Shown piece by piece: positions 1 to 12,044 of a stretch of DNA of 64,000 nt. Source of the DNA: Sebastes aleutianus. Its lineage: Eukaryota; Chordata; Actinopteri; Perciformes; Sebastidae. Position 1 is the first letter of the stretch. Every line of letters begins with the position of its first letter. The notes beneath the pieces were generated by a model that did no database searches, was not told the origin of the DNA, and saw nothing but the letters and a program-made list of their open reading frames with translations. Both the position numbers and the translations under genes were made by a program. The stretch lies in assembly GCA_916700875.1 (NCBI GenBank), contig CAKAKS010000032.1, positions 6,945,001 to 7,009,000 of the forward strand, given 5' to 3'.

Positions 1-1581
1 GCACCGTCACAAAACTGGCTTTCTGTTGATCAGCCTTTCTGTGACCCACTCAAGGACCCAGATAAATACAACTTCTAGTAACCATTACAAACACATCTGG
101 AACCTGCCAGTGCTTATAGAATTAGTCCGAATTAATCTCTGTGGGGAACCGGGCTGGTTATAGTGGTGACAGTAATGAAATACATCAGATAAAATACATA
201 GTAAGCATAGAAATACAATATTAGCCTACTCTTTCCCTTTCTTTTTATTTTTTACAGATGTGCTGTATGCACAAATCTACCCACATTTTTCTTCCTACCT
301 ACCTTAAGTCCATCAGAGTACTACATTTTGTTTATTTTAAATATAGATGACGTAGTTTTATTTAAAAAAAAAAGAAAGAAAATTAAATTTTAAAAAATTT
401 ATTCTTTTAAAGAGGCAATTTCTAATTGTGACAAAGTTTGGCCGAAATATTAGAAAGTAATTCCAAGTTTCCTTTTCAAATAATCCAGGCATCAAGAAGC
501 GATTTTTCAAGTAACTTTATTGAAAGTTACAGAACTATTCAGTCCCCTGAAGCATGTAAGAAACACAAGAACAGATATTGCATATTTTAATCAACTTTAA
601 AAGCCAAACCTTAAGTGAGAGCGAGGGAGAGATAATACATTAATCTTCTATAATCAAGGTGTGGAGCTGCAGCAGAGCTCCCTATGGAGGATCCCATCAC
701 GGATTCACTGTAAAATGACAATATTCCGGGTTTATTGCCTTTTAATATGGATCCTAACTTAGAAAATCCTTGACAGCTTCAGAGAATTGTTCCTTGGATG
801 TGCATCACTGTTAACAGAATACTAAGTCTAAAAGACACATTTATGCTAAGAACAGATGTACTCATGTGGGTGATGCAATTGTATTGGATGTTTGCTCACA
901 GATCACTAATCTGAATTGACTGTCAGCCGCTGGTGCAGCCATATGTCACAGATACAATCACGAACACTTTACTGCAGCCAGTAAAACAAATATCTCCTAG
1001 CTCCTTTTGCTCAGCTCGTAAAAGAAAATACTAAATGTAATAGTCTTTAAAGAAATTGAGCTGCAGCTTCCAGTAATACCAATGCACATTCAGCTTAGTG
1101 CTGTGTGAACAGAATTTACAAAATATTAGTGATGGCTTTAAACTTTGATAATGGGATTCTGAGATTTTCATGCATCTCCTTCAAAAGGGTCATTCTCTCT
1201 GGTACCGGCTTTAATCAGCCATGTTTTGCAAGCAGGATTCAAGCGGGTAGATTTTGGCATTACGTTCCATGAGCTAATGTCAAACATCATCATACATGCA
1301 AAAGCAAGCTCATAGTGGACCAGTCAAATCAGATGAGATAGCAAATGTGTTCAGAGGAGGGGCGAGAAAGAGAGATAAACGGAGGTGTGAGCAGGTGGTC
1401 TGTGGTCTTCAGTCTGAGTCAGTTTCTACTCCATATGAACCCCACCAGCGTCAATGGCTAAAATAGACAAATAACAGTGCATGAGTCTTTCTGAATTTAA
1501 ATATAATTTTGAAGGATGAACAGACAATGTAGATCTACGCACTGGATCTTGCCTTCAACATTAATGTAATGCATAGATTAA
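1..1581. other. Noncoding DNA, nothing recognised
   Basis: AT-rich sequence with poly-A/poly-T patches near 365-410. I see no open frame with coding character, no splice-flanked exon and no repeat I can name. The final bases lead into a dispersed repeat. Confidence 0.5.
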
Positions 1582-2245
1582 AGCGTGTTCACACCAGCCT
1601 TGCTTAGTCAGGTGGAACCAAACCCTGGAGCGTGCGGTGCAGGTCATTTTGGTGTGTGAACACCATTCGAACCAATCGCGGGAAGTTAGTTAAAAAAACA
1701 TTTGCTTTTCCTGTTTTGGTGACTGGTGAAATAGTAGCCTATTTGCATGTTTGCTGCCACTGAGTTTGATGAATTTACTGTTTATCAGAAGACATATGAG
1801 ACTATAATTAGTCCCCTCCACGGACAGACCGTTTTGACCTTTGACCCAGCCACCAGCCTTCTGTTCGGCTCATTTTCTGTAACCAGTGTAGCATAAAAGC
1901 ATGGTGGAATTAACAAAAGAGCTTGCTACCTCACCAGCTGCTAAATGAGTACAATTTAACAACTTCATCCATACACTCTTGTCACAGTGAATGCACATTG
2001 CTAACGCCAGATGAGTGGCAACTTTGCTTGGCTCATTTTTCTGTACGTTAACCAGTGTAGCATGAAAGCATGGTGGAATTATCAAGTTACCTATCTACCT
2101 AGCCAGCCGCTAAATGAGTAATATTGAACAACTTCATCCACAATTTTGTCGCAGTGAATGCACATTGCTATCGCTGGATGAGTGCTAGCCAGCCGCTAAA
2201 TGAGTAAAATTTAACAATTTCATCCACACACTGTTGTCACAGTGT
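1582..2245. repeat. Dispersed repeat with internal tandem copies, unclassified
   Basis: The left part (about 1585-1664) carries inverted arms of the form GTGTTCACACCA and TGGTGTGTGAACAC, which could fold back on each other. From 1866 the sequence becomes an imperfect tandem array. I recall similar 'gtgttcacaccag' repeats from teleost genomes but cannot assign a class. No terminal inverted repeat or target duplication could be fixed, so both ends are approximate. Confidence 0.5.
1866..2245. repeat. Imperfect tandem repeat, 169-bp unit, about 2.4 copies
   Basis: CAGTGTAGCAT at 1884 recurs at 2053, and CTAAATGAGT at 1941 recurs at 2110, giving a 169-bp period. A third, shortened unit begins near 2186 (CTAAATGAGT at 2196, only 86 bp after the previous one), so that copy has lost about half its length. 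The units differ by substitutions and small indels and so are not recent duplicates. Confidence 0.75.
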
Positions 2246-3925
2246 CGGAGAGCACATATCATGCTTCAAGGCAACTGTTGAGTCGTACGAGGAGCCAACT
2301 CTATGACCAATAATCAAACATCATTTCTACCACATTACTTTAGTCTGAGTGGTAAGAAAAGTGATCTGAAGACCGGAGCCCATTATTACAGCCCTGCTGG
2401 GTACGAGCATCTGAGTAAGTGAGCCCAGAGGAACATGTGTGCATCCGTGTCACGTCACACTCTCATAGCCCATTCCTATCACTCGGTGGCAACAGCTCCA
2501 GCGTGATTTTTTTTTTTTTTGCCCCCTCCCAACCTCTTGGAGGGTGGGAGGTCTTCCTGTAAGCGATGATTCAAAGTCCCTCGAGCACCAGACTGTCACC
2601 CAAACTGTTTATGAAACACATCCTTGAATGTGAAACCCTGGGACCCTGCTTCAGCATGCCTGTGGCTGTGACAGCCTGGAGTGGACCTCGCTGTAATTGG
2701 TGTCAGTTAGACAACGGATCGCCCTACCATTTTTGAATCAATCAATCCGTCACACACACACAGCCGACTACATTTCATATGATTTCATATGATGACGGCT
2801 CCGGACCTCGCATCTCTGGTATGTTAGCAAACCAGACGAGGAGGGTTTTTATTTCTGCATGGTGGTTAGTGAACCGAGCGTGATGTGGCTGGAGCAGGAA
2901 GGATCACATCTGGGCAGTAAAAGCCAGATGACTCCGACTGAATGATGGCACAGTGCAGAGAAACAAATTAAATCGTGATTACCACAAATGTTGTGCAATT
3001 TGCCAAAATGTTGATTTGAACAAACCGCAACAAATGTTTTACTTGTACAATATTTAACATATTTTCTTATATTGTATTCGTACTGAGTGTATGTTTGGGC
3101 ATAGTTGTGCCTTCTATTTCTAGACTTGTATGGCCCAAATGTTTTCAGGAGCCAAGATGATAAAAGTCACTCGTAGCGAGGAGATACTTCACACTTCTGG
3201 AAGGGAGATTAGGTGGTGTTGCATTGTGTTGCATAGGACAGCTTTAGAGGACGCTGAGAAAAAGGTTTGGTCTCAACAACATGGCACGGTGAACATGGCT
3301 TTAGGCTGCGGTGATGGATCTCAGCTGTCCCTACAGCATCTGCTGTGCGCTGGCATTTATTACCTACCACAAAAGCCAACACAGACCGACTGGACGCTCG
3401 CCACCAGCTGCCCCCATACTCTCCCTCTTGCCTCCCTGCTTCCATTAGCAGCCTTTAGCTGCAGGGGCTACAGGCTAAGCCAACGTCTGTATTTGCATTT
3501 CCGTGCTGGTAAGCTGACTTTATTGCCTCTGTGTGTGTCAGTGATGACCTGCCTCCCATCTACAGTGTGCATCTTCCCTTGGGGAATAACACAGCAGGGT
3601 AGCCTGTTGCCATATTCAGCGAAACCCTTCCATACGGCATCGTTCTCACTCCAGACCCATTCTCCTCATCGAGATGGATTGTCCCGGTTCAGCTGTGGCT
3701 GCCAGCTGTAACAGAGGCACTCAGATGGATGCTAGCCACTTGAGGAGTTGCCGTGCTCTACAATAGAACATCTGCCTCACTCAGCTGGTAGTGCTGTTCT
3801 TGTGTAATGAGACACAGCAGCGGAATAAAACACATTTGCGAAGGCGGAGGGGTATAAAAGATAGAGCACTGGTGGAGGTGCTTAAATATGGCGTCCTATA
3901 GCAGTCGTTCTAAACCCTTACTCAG
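2246..3925. other. Noncoding DNA with one long chance ORF
   Basis: Contains a poly-T run near 2507-2520. A 193-codon plus-strand frame (3130-3711) has no recognisable domain, no splice context and an arbitrary-looking amino-acid mix, so I do not annotate it as a gene. Confidence 0.45.
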
Positions 3926-3927
3926 CC

Positions 3928-4070
3928 TGGTCTCACTCCCAGGGCGTCAAATACCGACGCTTGGGCAGAGGCCCTCGGTGTCTTGATACCGACGCATGAG
4001 GCACCCTTTAGCATCAACAGGGTTTGAATTACAGGGGGGATTGAGGGGGGTCTGACACCCCTAATTAAGA
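3928..4070. repeat. Dispersed repeat fragment containing two ACCGACGC motifs
   Basis: A block beginning TCTCACTCCCAGGGCG contains two copies of TACCGACGC about 35 bp apart. I recall this wording from a dispersed teleost family. Related TCTCACTCC wording appears near 57910 and, reversed, near 54440. Boundaries are approximate. Confidence 0.4.
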
Positions 4071-6240
4071 CTTGGACAAGAGATAAAAAAAGTGATCATG
4101 AATATTCCTATATATTTACCTGGAAGAATCTTGTAATATGATTTCAGACACCCCTAAAGTGGACCATACCATTTCTTAACCTTTGAAATTAAGATTTTAT
4201 ACTAGGTGAGGATTTCTTTTATTGCTTCTCCATTGTAATCTCCATGGTAAAATAGTTTAGTTAACTTAACAATTTATTCATATTCCTCAGCTTCTTACCT
4301 TTCGAAAGAGACCATATATATATATACACATACTGTATATGCCTTATGGTTGAGGAGCTAGTGCTGATTCATTTTGGATTGTTATTTCGGCGTTTTTTCT
4401 GAGGTATAGGGTTAGGGCGCAGGAGGTTAAAAAATAAGAAAAAAGGTTAATTGTTAAGTTGTTTTTAACATCATGCCAATTTTCATATGCAGGGGTGACG
4501 AAAAGCACAGATTTAGTGTCATTTTTTTAACGTCACATCCAAGGACCATTAGAAATTCAAATACCGCAGCATAACAGAAAACTAATCTTTAACACCAATT
4601 CTCAGTATCTCACTTTCATTCTTCAAGGTCTCGTTAATATCACAGCATTAGTCTCGCACATTTCCCTCTCAGGAGTAAGCAGGCGATTATGTCTGACAGC
4701 TACTTTAAATGCATCAGGAATGAAATGATGAAAAATACAAGATAATGAAATTAATTGAAACATCTGCTCCGTTTGGCTGGAATCTAAGATGCACAGTTGT
4801 TAATGTGAACAAGAAAAGCAAACTCGTAGGGGGAAAAGTTTTCTATTAAAATCCGGTACAGCCCCCCCCCCCACGTTTGAAATTTAAGCTGATTGCTGTC
4901 TATGTTGCTGAATTCACTCTAATGCCTAAGATGCCTTTCCAGTTGTTCGTGTATTTCGATGCTCTGGATATTGGGTTCAATTTGAAAAAGGTTTGTCTCG
5001 GACTTTGGATGGAAATTCAATGACGACATTAACAGAATTTGCTGACAAAAGTTTACTGCTGCTTCTTATAATGGCTCAGAGTTGCTATTGACTGGAACAA
5101 TGGGAAACCATCAAACTGTTAATGGTTTGGAACATATTGTGAGGCAAAAGGCTTTTTTATGGTTTTGGTATTCTCAGTACTTTCTTCAATATCTTCAAGG
5201 CCATAGAGGGTATGTTGTGAAGGATTTCTCTTGACCCCCTTCCAGCGTGTGTCGCCTTTGTAGTTTTGAAGAGAGATGCTAAGGATAAGGTGAAGGAGCG
5301 AGGTTCACAAGGAACGAGAAGCCTGACGTTTGACTTTGATCCGCTCTGATCTAGAATCAGAAACTGTCGCGTGCAGTTGAGCCACCACTCCGTCTACCCT
5401 AATACATCCAGACATCTCTCTTCCTTTTGCGTGCTGTCGAATAAACACATTTGATTACATTCAAACCCATCCTTTTATCGCAAATCCAGGGAAGGGAGAA
5501 CGAGTTTATTTGTTTCGCAAAAGGGGGAGCACAGCTGATTAATATCAACTCATACAGGGTAAAGAAAAGCAAGCCATGAAATAAGCACTTCCTTATTAAT
5601 TTGTGCAACAGAATCAGAGTTCTGTGTTTTATATCATTTCTTTACAACACCTGCCACCTGCAGTTAGTAAGAAAAAAATAAAAATCATTTGCCACTCATC
5701 TATCCCTCTGCATGTGTTTGACAGGAAGGCTCCAGCTCCCTTGAGAAGAAAATGAATTTGCCTGGAATACCTAGGCCATAAAATGTGGAATGGATACATA
5801 AATAAACTCAGCCAGACACAATCTCATTGTGATCAGGAAATAAACATATTCATCATCTCGGTTAAGGGTTTCATGGGGAAATTTGTCAGCACAATTTTCA
5901 CTCGCGATCCACAAAGAGGCATACATCGTTAGATGTAATTTACTTGATGTCAAAAGCACTCCTGTGCAAATCCAGCATCTAATTTTTTTTAACCATGTAA
6001 TCACATAGTAGTGCACTATTGGGAATTGACTATTTCATTTATATACAATATTAAGATGGCCACAATTGCATTTCAATGACCTTCGGCTGCGTTACCCAAC
6101 TCAATTTCTGCTCTGGTTGATGAATGAGGTCAGGGTCGTGCAGACGCATAGCCTATAGTATTGATAGGCTTATTAACCAATCACACACCCGCGTTAACAG
6201 TCACAACCACTCTGGAACGTTCTAATTAATTACTAACAGG
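4071..6240. other. Noncoding DNA, nothing recognised
   Basis: AT-rich, with a short TA run at 4316-4326 and a C-run at 4862-4873. No coding frame, exon-like segment or nameable repeat was found. Confidence 0.45.
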
Positions 6241-6242
6241 GC

Positions 6243-7350
6243 TAGTTCAACAGTGCCTGAGCACATTCATTGTATGGGCCACACCATATACAGGCCTTGT
6301 TAACACCACCCTGTCACCAGAATTTTTTTTTGGCATTGTACGTTTCTGCACGTTTTGAATGTAGACGTTTCTGAACCAAAAACATTTTTCATAAATGCAT
6401 ATAAATTCATATCTGCCTCGTATCACGCTTGCAGAAACGCACAATGCCACATGGTTAACGGTTGTGAAACGATTGGTTTGGCTTGGGGAACAAAACTACT
6501 TGGTTAAGATTAGAAAAAAGATAATTTTTTGTGTTAAAATTAGAACGTAACGGCGTAACTAGCGTAAATAAATATCAACCACCGTTAACTGACTTTCTTA
6601 TGTAAGGTTATGTAACAATCGGAATGTTACGTAAAGCCTTACATAAAACTTCACATAAAATGTTAACATCGCGTAAACCAACGTAACGTAAAATGTTACT
6701 TAAAACAACTTTATTGCTACGTAAAAAGTGTACGTAAAGTACGTAAAGTGTACGTAAAGTTTACTTTTGGTTTCTCACAACAATCTCCTGGGTGAAAGTC
6801 CTGTGTTTGTTTGACCTATCCAACACCCCTCCCACCTGCTCTTAGTGGACTTTTACATTTTTTATACACGTTATTGTACCGTGTAACTTTCAATAACGGT
6901 CGCTCCGTATACTACGTCACTTGCTTTACGCGTCGCTCGTTGTACCACATCACTTGCACCGACCGAATGCAAATGTCCACATTAAATGTATCCGTGGTTT
7001 GCAGAAATGTACAATGCCAACATTTTTTCCTGGCGACTGGGCTGGATTCACCAGTGTTTTTACAATGACTGAATTCCCCTTTAAAGCACCTGACCACATT
7101 CATTTTATGGGCAACACCATTTACAGGCCTGGTTTTGTTCATGTTGAAACCAACTTGTGTTATAAAACTAGCACCATTCACAAAGGGGTGGCTGTTAATG
7201 ACCTCAATTGCATTTGCAAGTGGTGCTAATGAAATTACACGCACATATGAATCATCCATCAAACTACACATTGCGTTGTCTACAGAGGCCTTCAGAAACA
7301 ATATTGAAATGTTGACCCTGATCTTGGCAGATGTACAAAGACGAGTCACA
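6243..7350. repeat. Composite dispersed repeat region with ACGTAA-rich core
   Basis: The stretch near 6252-6300 (GAGCACATTCATTGTATGGG, then ACACCATATACAGGCC) recurs in the same direction near 7088-7136 with several changes. The segment GGCATTGTACGTTTCTGCA (about 6333) reappears inverted at about 7003. Between them, 6460-6780 is saturated with ACGTAA/TTACGT words. The sentence GAAAGTCCTGTGTTTGTTTG near 6793 also occurs near 25067, linking this to the family at 24.05-25.15 kb. Class unknown. Confidence 0.55.
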
Positions 7351-8804
7351 AGTCGTTATTGTTATGTTGGTCTCTTTGTTTTTTCTTTTACATGCCAGTT
7401 TTCCTTTCATGGTGGCCGGGTTACATTAGGTTGGTTCTGGCTTTAAATTGACTTAATAACCATCCTGTCTCTTATTAAGAAATGACATGCAGGCAACAGT
7501 AATTGGCCATTTTGAGCTTCACAGATTTACAATCTTTAAACGTTCTCTGTAGATTTGCATCTGCAAACCCCATGATGCTTTATGGCTCCAAGCCGTCGGA
7601 TCCTGAGCATCACCGCGACCAATGGCCACCATCTCTGGGGTATTAGGATTCATAGATTGTCTTTAATTATCATCAAAGCCTAGTGTGCTGAGAGCCCAAC
7701 TGGCCTGTGAAAAAAAAACGCGGTTTGGGTAGCAGATGAGTAACAATGATAATGTGATTATAATCAATATTGTTCTCTTGAAGCATTCATAATATATTGG
7801 GTTACAGGACTGATGGAATTACTTTCGGATGAGATGACATGAAATAAATGGTGTGCAGATTGGAGAAGGAGGAAATCAACCTTTAGAAATAAAATCTGTA
7901 TGACTGCACATGGCAACTCTTTTGATTGAGCCTCTTTTTGCTTTTCACTCAGATCGAACAAGCTGAAATATTGGATGGCATAATGTTGACATAAAGCTGT
8001 GCCAGTATTTCTGTTATGGCAGCTTGAATTAAACACATCAATTCATAGTCATTATTATAGCTTTTCTGAAAAATAATTCTTGCGTAACAAATATCTGTAA
8101 ATGCCTGTCAATTAAAGCCACTGTGCAGACATCAGTTAATCTGGCATGTACTGTAACAAAGACAAAGTCTATTCTGTCTTTAAGCAGTCACAGAAATGTA
8201 ACTTGTTTAATGTATTTTTACCATAACCTGAAACATGCCTTTGCTCAAGTTCTGGAGTGATGTTGCAGTATGCAATTAATTAGAGCCCTTGGAGCCAGTT
8301 GAATATGTGCCGATTTTACAGGATCCTTGAAGACATATGCAGTCTATCCTTTTTAGATGAAAACGGCATAGAAGCAATTAATGAAGTGGCTCAGCAACAA
8401 TAAATGTCAGCGGAGGATTCTACATTCAGATAGTCGCACAAAAATCATTTTCACATGAGTTATATAACGGTGGCGGATCCACTTATCTTCCGCCTGTCTT
8501 ATCTATAGTTACTGACCTGTAGAAAAAGTGACATGTTGTTAAATGTAGAGCTCCAGTTATCCATAGGAACAGGATTTTGACAACGGCAAACAACAATATC
8601 TTCCAAGAAGTACATTATTTCTTACTTCAAATTTTGAAGTCTGACATTATCATTGCATTATTTTTCTAAAGCTACGTACTTGACAATTTGTATCAATCTT
8701 CTCATCTCACTCTCGGAAAGACAGAAAACAAGCGAATCTCCCAATATGTCGAACTACTAATTTAATGTTTTGTACAGTTATTTGAAGGCTAAATATGTCT
8801 AAAT
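7351..8804. other. Noncoding DNA between repeats
   Basis: Single-copy-looking sequence without a coding frame. It holds the candidate regulatory block at 7540-7700 and an AATTAATTAG-containing stretch near 8275. Confidence 0.45.
7540..7700. promoter_or_regulatory. Candidate conserved noncoding element (speculative)
   Basis: Carries a perfect POU-octamer core (ATTTGCAT, 7553-7560) and a homeodomain-type word, CTTTAATTATCATCAAAG (7661-7678), in otherwise unrepeated, less AT-skewed sequence. Such clusters are typical of developmental enhancers, but both motifs also arise by chance. Conservation cannot be judged from one genome. Confidence 0.15.
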
Positions 8805-9800
8805 TAGGGCTGTCAATCGATTAAAATATTTAATTGCGCTTAATTGCAAATTAATCACATATTTTTTTTCAAAATGTACCTTAAAGGAACAGTGTGTAAC
8901 AATTAGGGGGGGATCTCTTGGTAGAAAGTGTAATATAATATTATTAAGTATGTTTTTTTTAGTGTATAATCACCTGATAATAAGAAGTGTTGTGTTTTTG
9001 TTACCTTAGAATGAGCCGTTTATATCTACATATGAAGCGGGTCCTCTTCACGGAGTACGCCATGTTGCACCGCCATGTTTCAACAGTAGCCCGGAATGGA
9101 CAAACCAAACACTTATCTTTTCCTGCTTGGGCTGGAGTGGATAATGTTACTCGCTCCCGTCGCCGCCGCCTCTCTCTCTCTTGCTTCACCCCTCATTTCC
9201 CACGTACACACACACACAACACGCACTGGCTCTATATAGGGCCATTCGTGTTTTCGCGTCAGCCACCATAGCTCTCCAACACGCTTGGCACACAGGAGAA
9301 GCTTCAGTTGGTTGAAATCTCCTCACCTCATCGCTAGATACCGCCAGATCCTACACACTGACCCTTTAAATGGAGATTCGTCAAGTACTTAATTTTCTTA
9401 TGAACATGGGAGTGGGAGAATATGCTGCTTTATGCAAATGTATGTACATATTTAGTATTTGAAATCAATTATCAACACAAAACAATGACCGATATTGTCC
9501 AGAAACCCTCACAGGTACTGCATTTAGCATAAAAAAATATATGCTCAAATCATAACATGGCAAACTGCAGCCCAACAGGCAACAACAGCTGTCAGTGTCT
9601 CAGTGTGCTGACTTGACTATGACTTACGCCAAACTGCATGTGATTATCATAAAGTGGGCTTGTCTGTAAAGGGGAGACTCGTGGGTACCCATAGAACCCA
9701 TTTACATTCACATATCTTGAGGTCCGAGGTCAAGGGAATATGGCCATGCCAGTTTTTCCTTGCCAAAATTTTGTGCAAGTTTGTAGTGTTATTTAGCCTA
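8805..9800 (-). mobile_element. hAT-like MITE (family A), truncated, hosting a second MITE
   Basis: Starts TAGGGCTGTCAATCGATTAA and reads as the reverse complement of the copies at 29.1, 41.8 and 60.5 kb. Shared blocks include CCTCACAGGTACTGCATTTA, CAGCCCAACAGGCAACAACA and GAGACTCGTGGGTACCCATA. The far end is missing: similarity stops near 9800, before the ACGCATTAACGC terminal region seen in other copies. A TTAA-flanked element at 8881-9369 interrupts it. hAT assignment comes from the termini and from the 8-bp duplication of the 29.1-kb copy. Confidence 0.8.
8881..9369. mobile_element. TTAA-flanked piggyBac-like MITE nested in family A
   Basis: TTAA occurs at 8881-8884 and again at 9366-9369. 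The ends are inverted: TTAAAGGAACAGTGTGTAAC on the left and CTACACACTGACCCTTTAAA on the right. In other family A copies the same position reads, on that strand, TGTACCTTAAAGGGAGATTT with a single TTAA, so this is a clean insertion into a TTAA site, as expected for piggyBac-type transposition. There is no transposase: the 489 bp hold only short frames that are chance ORFs. Confidence 0.85.
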
Positions 9801-10930
9801 ACCCTAACCCCCCATATATTTTTATTTCAAACTTTTCTTTTTTTTTAATGTTTGAAATAAAGTATATTCAGTTTAAAAAAAGCTATCAGGGCTGCTGAGT
9901 CATTGTGGAATTAATTGTTTTCCCCCATTATTCAAAAAGGTAAAACAAAAAACGGCTAAGTTACTTGCTTTTACCCAATTATACCTTATGTCCTCTTATA
10001 GCCCTATTATACATACAACAGCTGAAGTACACCAGCATTTAATAATTGTCATCTACAGAAAGTTTCTTCATGCCACGAGTAGATTTTCTAAAACAGGCAC
10101 ACATAAATTCTTCTCTCAGAGATATCACAGTTTCACAGTGAACACCTGCTTCAATTTCAAACAGTAATTACTCCGAGCTTGGGGACAAATCAAATATTAA
10201 AACAAACTTTGGAGAATGGGAGAATGTTTGTCATGACCCGCTCCTGATTAACAGCGCTCTGCCAAAACATTAGGGGGCAACCGAGGATGCCTTTTGGCAA
10301 AGACAAAAGGGAGAAAACTGAAACCGTGTGTGGCAAATATTTTTTTTTATGGTAGGCCTACCTGCCATTTCTCTAAATAGCTCGTGTAGTTGGTTTGATT
10401 AAAATGTGCAATGGTGTAATCAAAAGGTAAATGAACCCATGCTCAGTAATGTCAAAAAAAGGATCTGATTACATATTCAGAGGCTATTATGGTTTTGAAA
10501 GTAATCAAAGATTGTGAATGAATGGGCCGTAAAAAGCAGTGTCCCTGGTCATTTGGCAAGTCATCAGTTCTTAGTCACTTTGCACATGCATAAGGTGGGC
10601 GAAACTGGATGACGGACTCAGATCTTGCTCACCACAGTTGAATCATATCTCTCATCCCCATTTGGCAGCACACAGAAGTGCTAAGCTCGTCAGTTTGCCA
10701 AGTGCGTTTCTGCATGCATGAATGTTGGGGTGATATCCGAGGGTGGAAAAATGCGAGGAGACAGCTCTGAAACTTTTGTCTGTGTTAGTTTCCCTGAGTG
10801 TGCAAAGTTAGCAAACGTATGTACTGTATGTAACCAGTCTTTGGTAAATATTATTTTTTTGTGAAACAACCAACAAGGCAAATTATTGAAATAATCTATG
10901 ACCAATAAACTGATAGATTGATATGTTGTT
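9801..10930. other. Noncoding DNA, nothing recognised
   Basis: AT-rich sequence with poly-T runs. No coding frame or nameable repeat. Confidence 0.45.
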
Positions 10931-11345
10931 GGGCTGTGTATTGGCAAGAATCTGGCGATACGATACGTATCATGATACAGGGGTTACGATTCAATATATT
11001 GCGATTTATTTCAGTACTGTAAGTAAGGCAATATATTGCAATTTTTAAAATCTAATTTTAGGAAAACTGTCATAGGGATAAAGAACACACCACCTTGTGC
11101 ATAAAATCGGAGTAATCAGAAAAATGGGATCTGCATTCGCATTTATCACAGTCCCTGTAAAATCCAACATCATGACACTACTTTGAGAGGGCACATACAC
11201 TGAGAGGGAGCATCTCTTTGCAAATGAAAGTAATGACTGAGTTAATCTTTGCATGTGAACTATTAATTAAAAATCGATAGTGTTTTTGAGAATGGATACA
11301 GTATCACAAAACATAATATGACGATGTTTGATTTTTTCGATCTTT
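10931..11345. mobile_element. hAT-like repeat fragment rich in ATACGATACG-type words
   Basis: Begins GGGCTGTGTATTGGCAAGAA and runs into GGCGATACGATACGTATCAT, then AATATATTGCGATTTATTTC. I recall this as a common dispersed DNA-element family of teleosts. The opposite end is not clear (sequence becomes unfamiliar after about 11345), and no target duplication was found, so boundaries and class are tentative. Confidence 0.5.
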
Positions 11346-12044
11346 TCATACACTCCTACATGTTATTAAAATCTGTTTGAATATCACTATTTACTGGTGG
11401 TGCAATCAATGCAGACATGAATTGTATAAACACTGATGTCAGCTCAGTGCAACTTTAAAGCCTCCACTCGGGTTCAAATGAACACACTGCATCATTCCAC
11501 CCTACATAGACATTTATTGAAGGAAAGGAAATGAGCTTTCACCACAACCTTGAACTTCTCTATTTCTCCACATCTCATCAGCCCTCAAGGTCCCCAGTGG
11601 CAATGAGCTGCAGGAGTCGATACTTTTTGCCAAATGACAAGTTTTAAGCATGGAAACCATTACCCTTACTGGCACTAAGTGGCTGGGAACGATGATTCCT
11701 CTAAAGGCAGCTGCCTCCTCAAGTGGACAGCCATGTAATTTAAGGGCAGCCTAATGCAGCCTTGATGCCACCTCATTAGGTAAAGCTCCTTTTAAACATT
11801 CATTCCTACGTCTCAATTCACTGATAACTTGTTCAAACTGTGTTCCAAGTCTCATAATATATGTTAAGTACTGTAGATAATAATATTTAAGGAGATTAAG
11901 AAGATCTCTATTAATGGAGAGGGATATTTTATAGCGCTATGGGGATGCTGAAAATTTAATAGAATAGAATAGCATATTGGACATATTCACACAAAGTACA
12001 GAAATTGTAAATGTCACATTACCCAAACCAACTGATAAAGATAG
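11346..12044. other. Noncoding DNA, nothing recognised
   Basis: No coding frame, exon or repeat that I can support. A short ATAGAATAGAATAG run lies near 11960. Confidence 0.45.

Noticed and set aside
3130..3711. 193-codon plus-strand ORF
   Set aside because: No domain, no repeats or motifs, odd composition rich in C, H and W, and no splice context. Compatible with a chance open frame.
3853..3860. TATAAAAG as a promoter
   Set aside because: An 8-mer is expected about twice in a window of this size; there is no downstream gene or other promoter element.
6912..7349. 145-codon minus-strand ORF with overlapping plus-strand ORFs
   Set aside because: It falls in a composite dispersed repeat with no recognisable motif, and both strands are open by chance.
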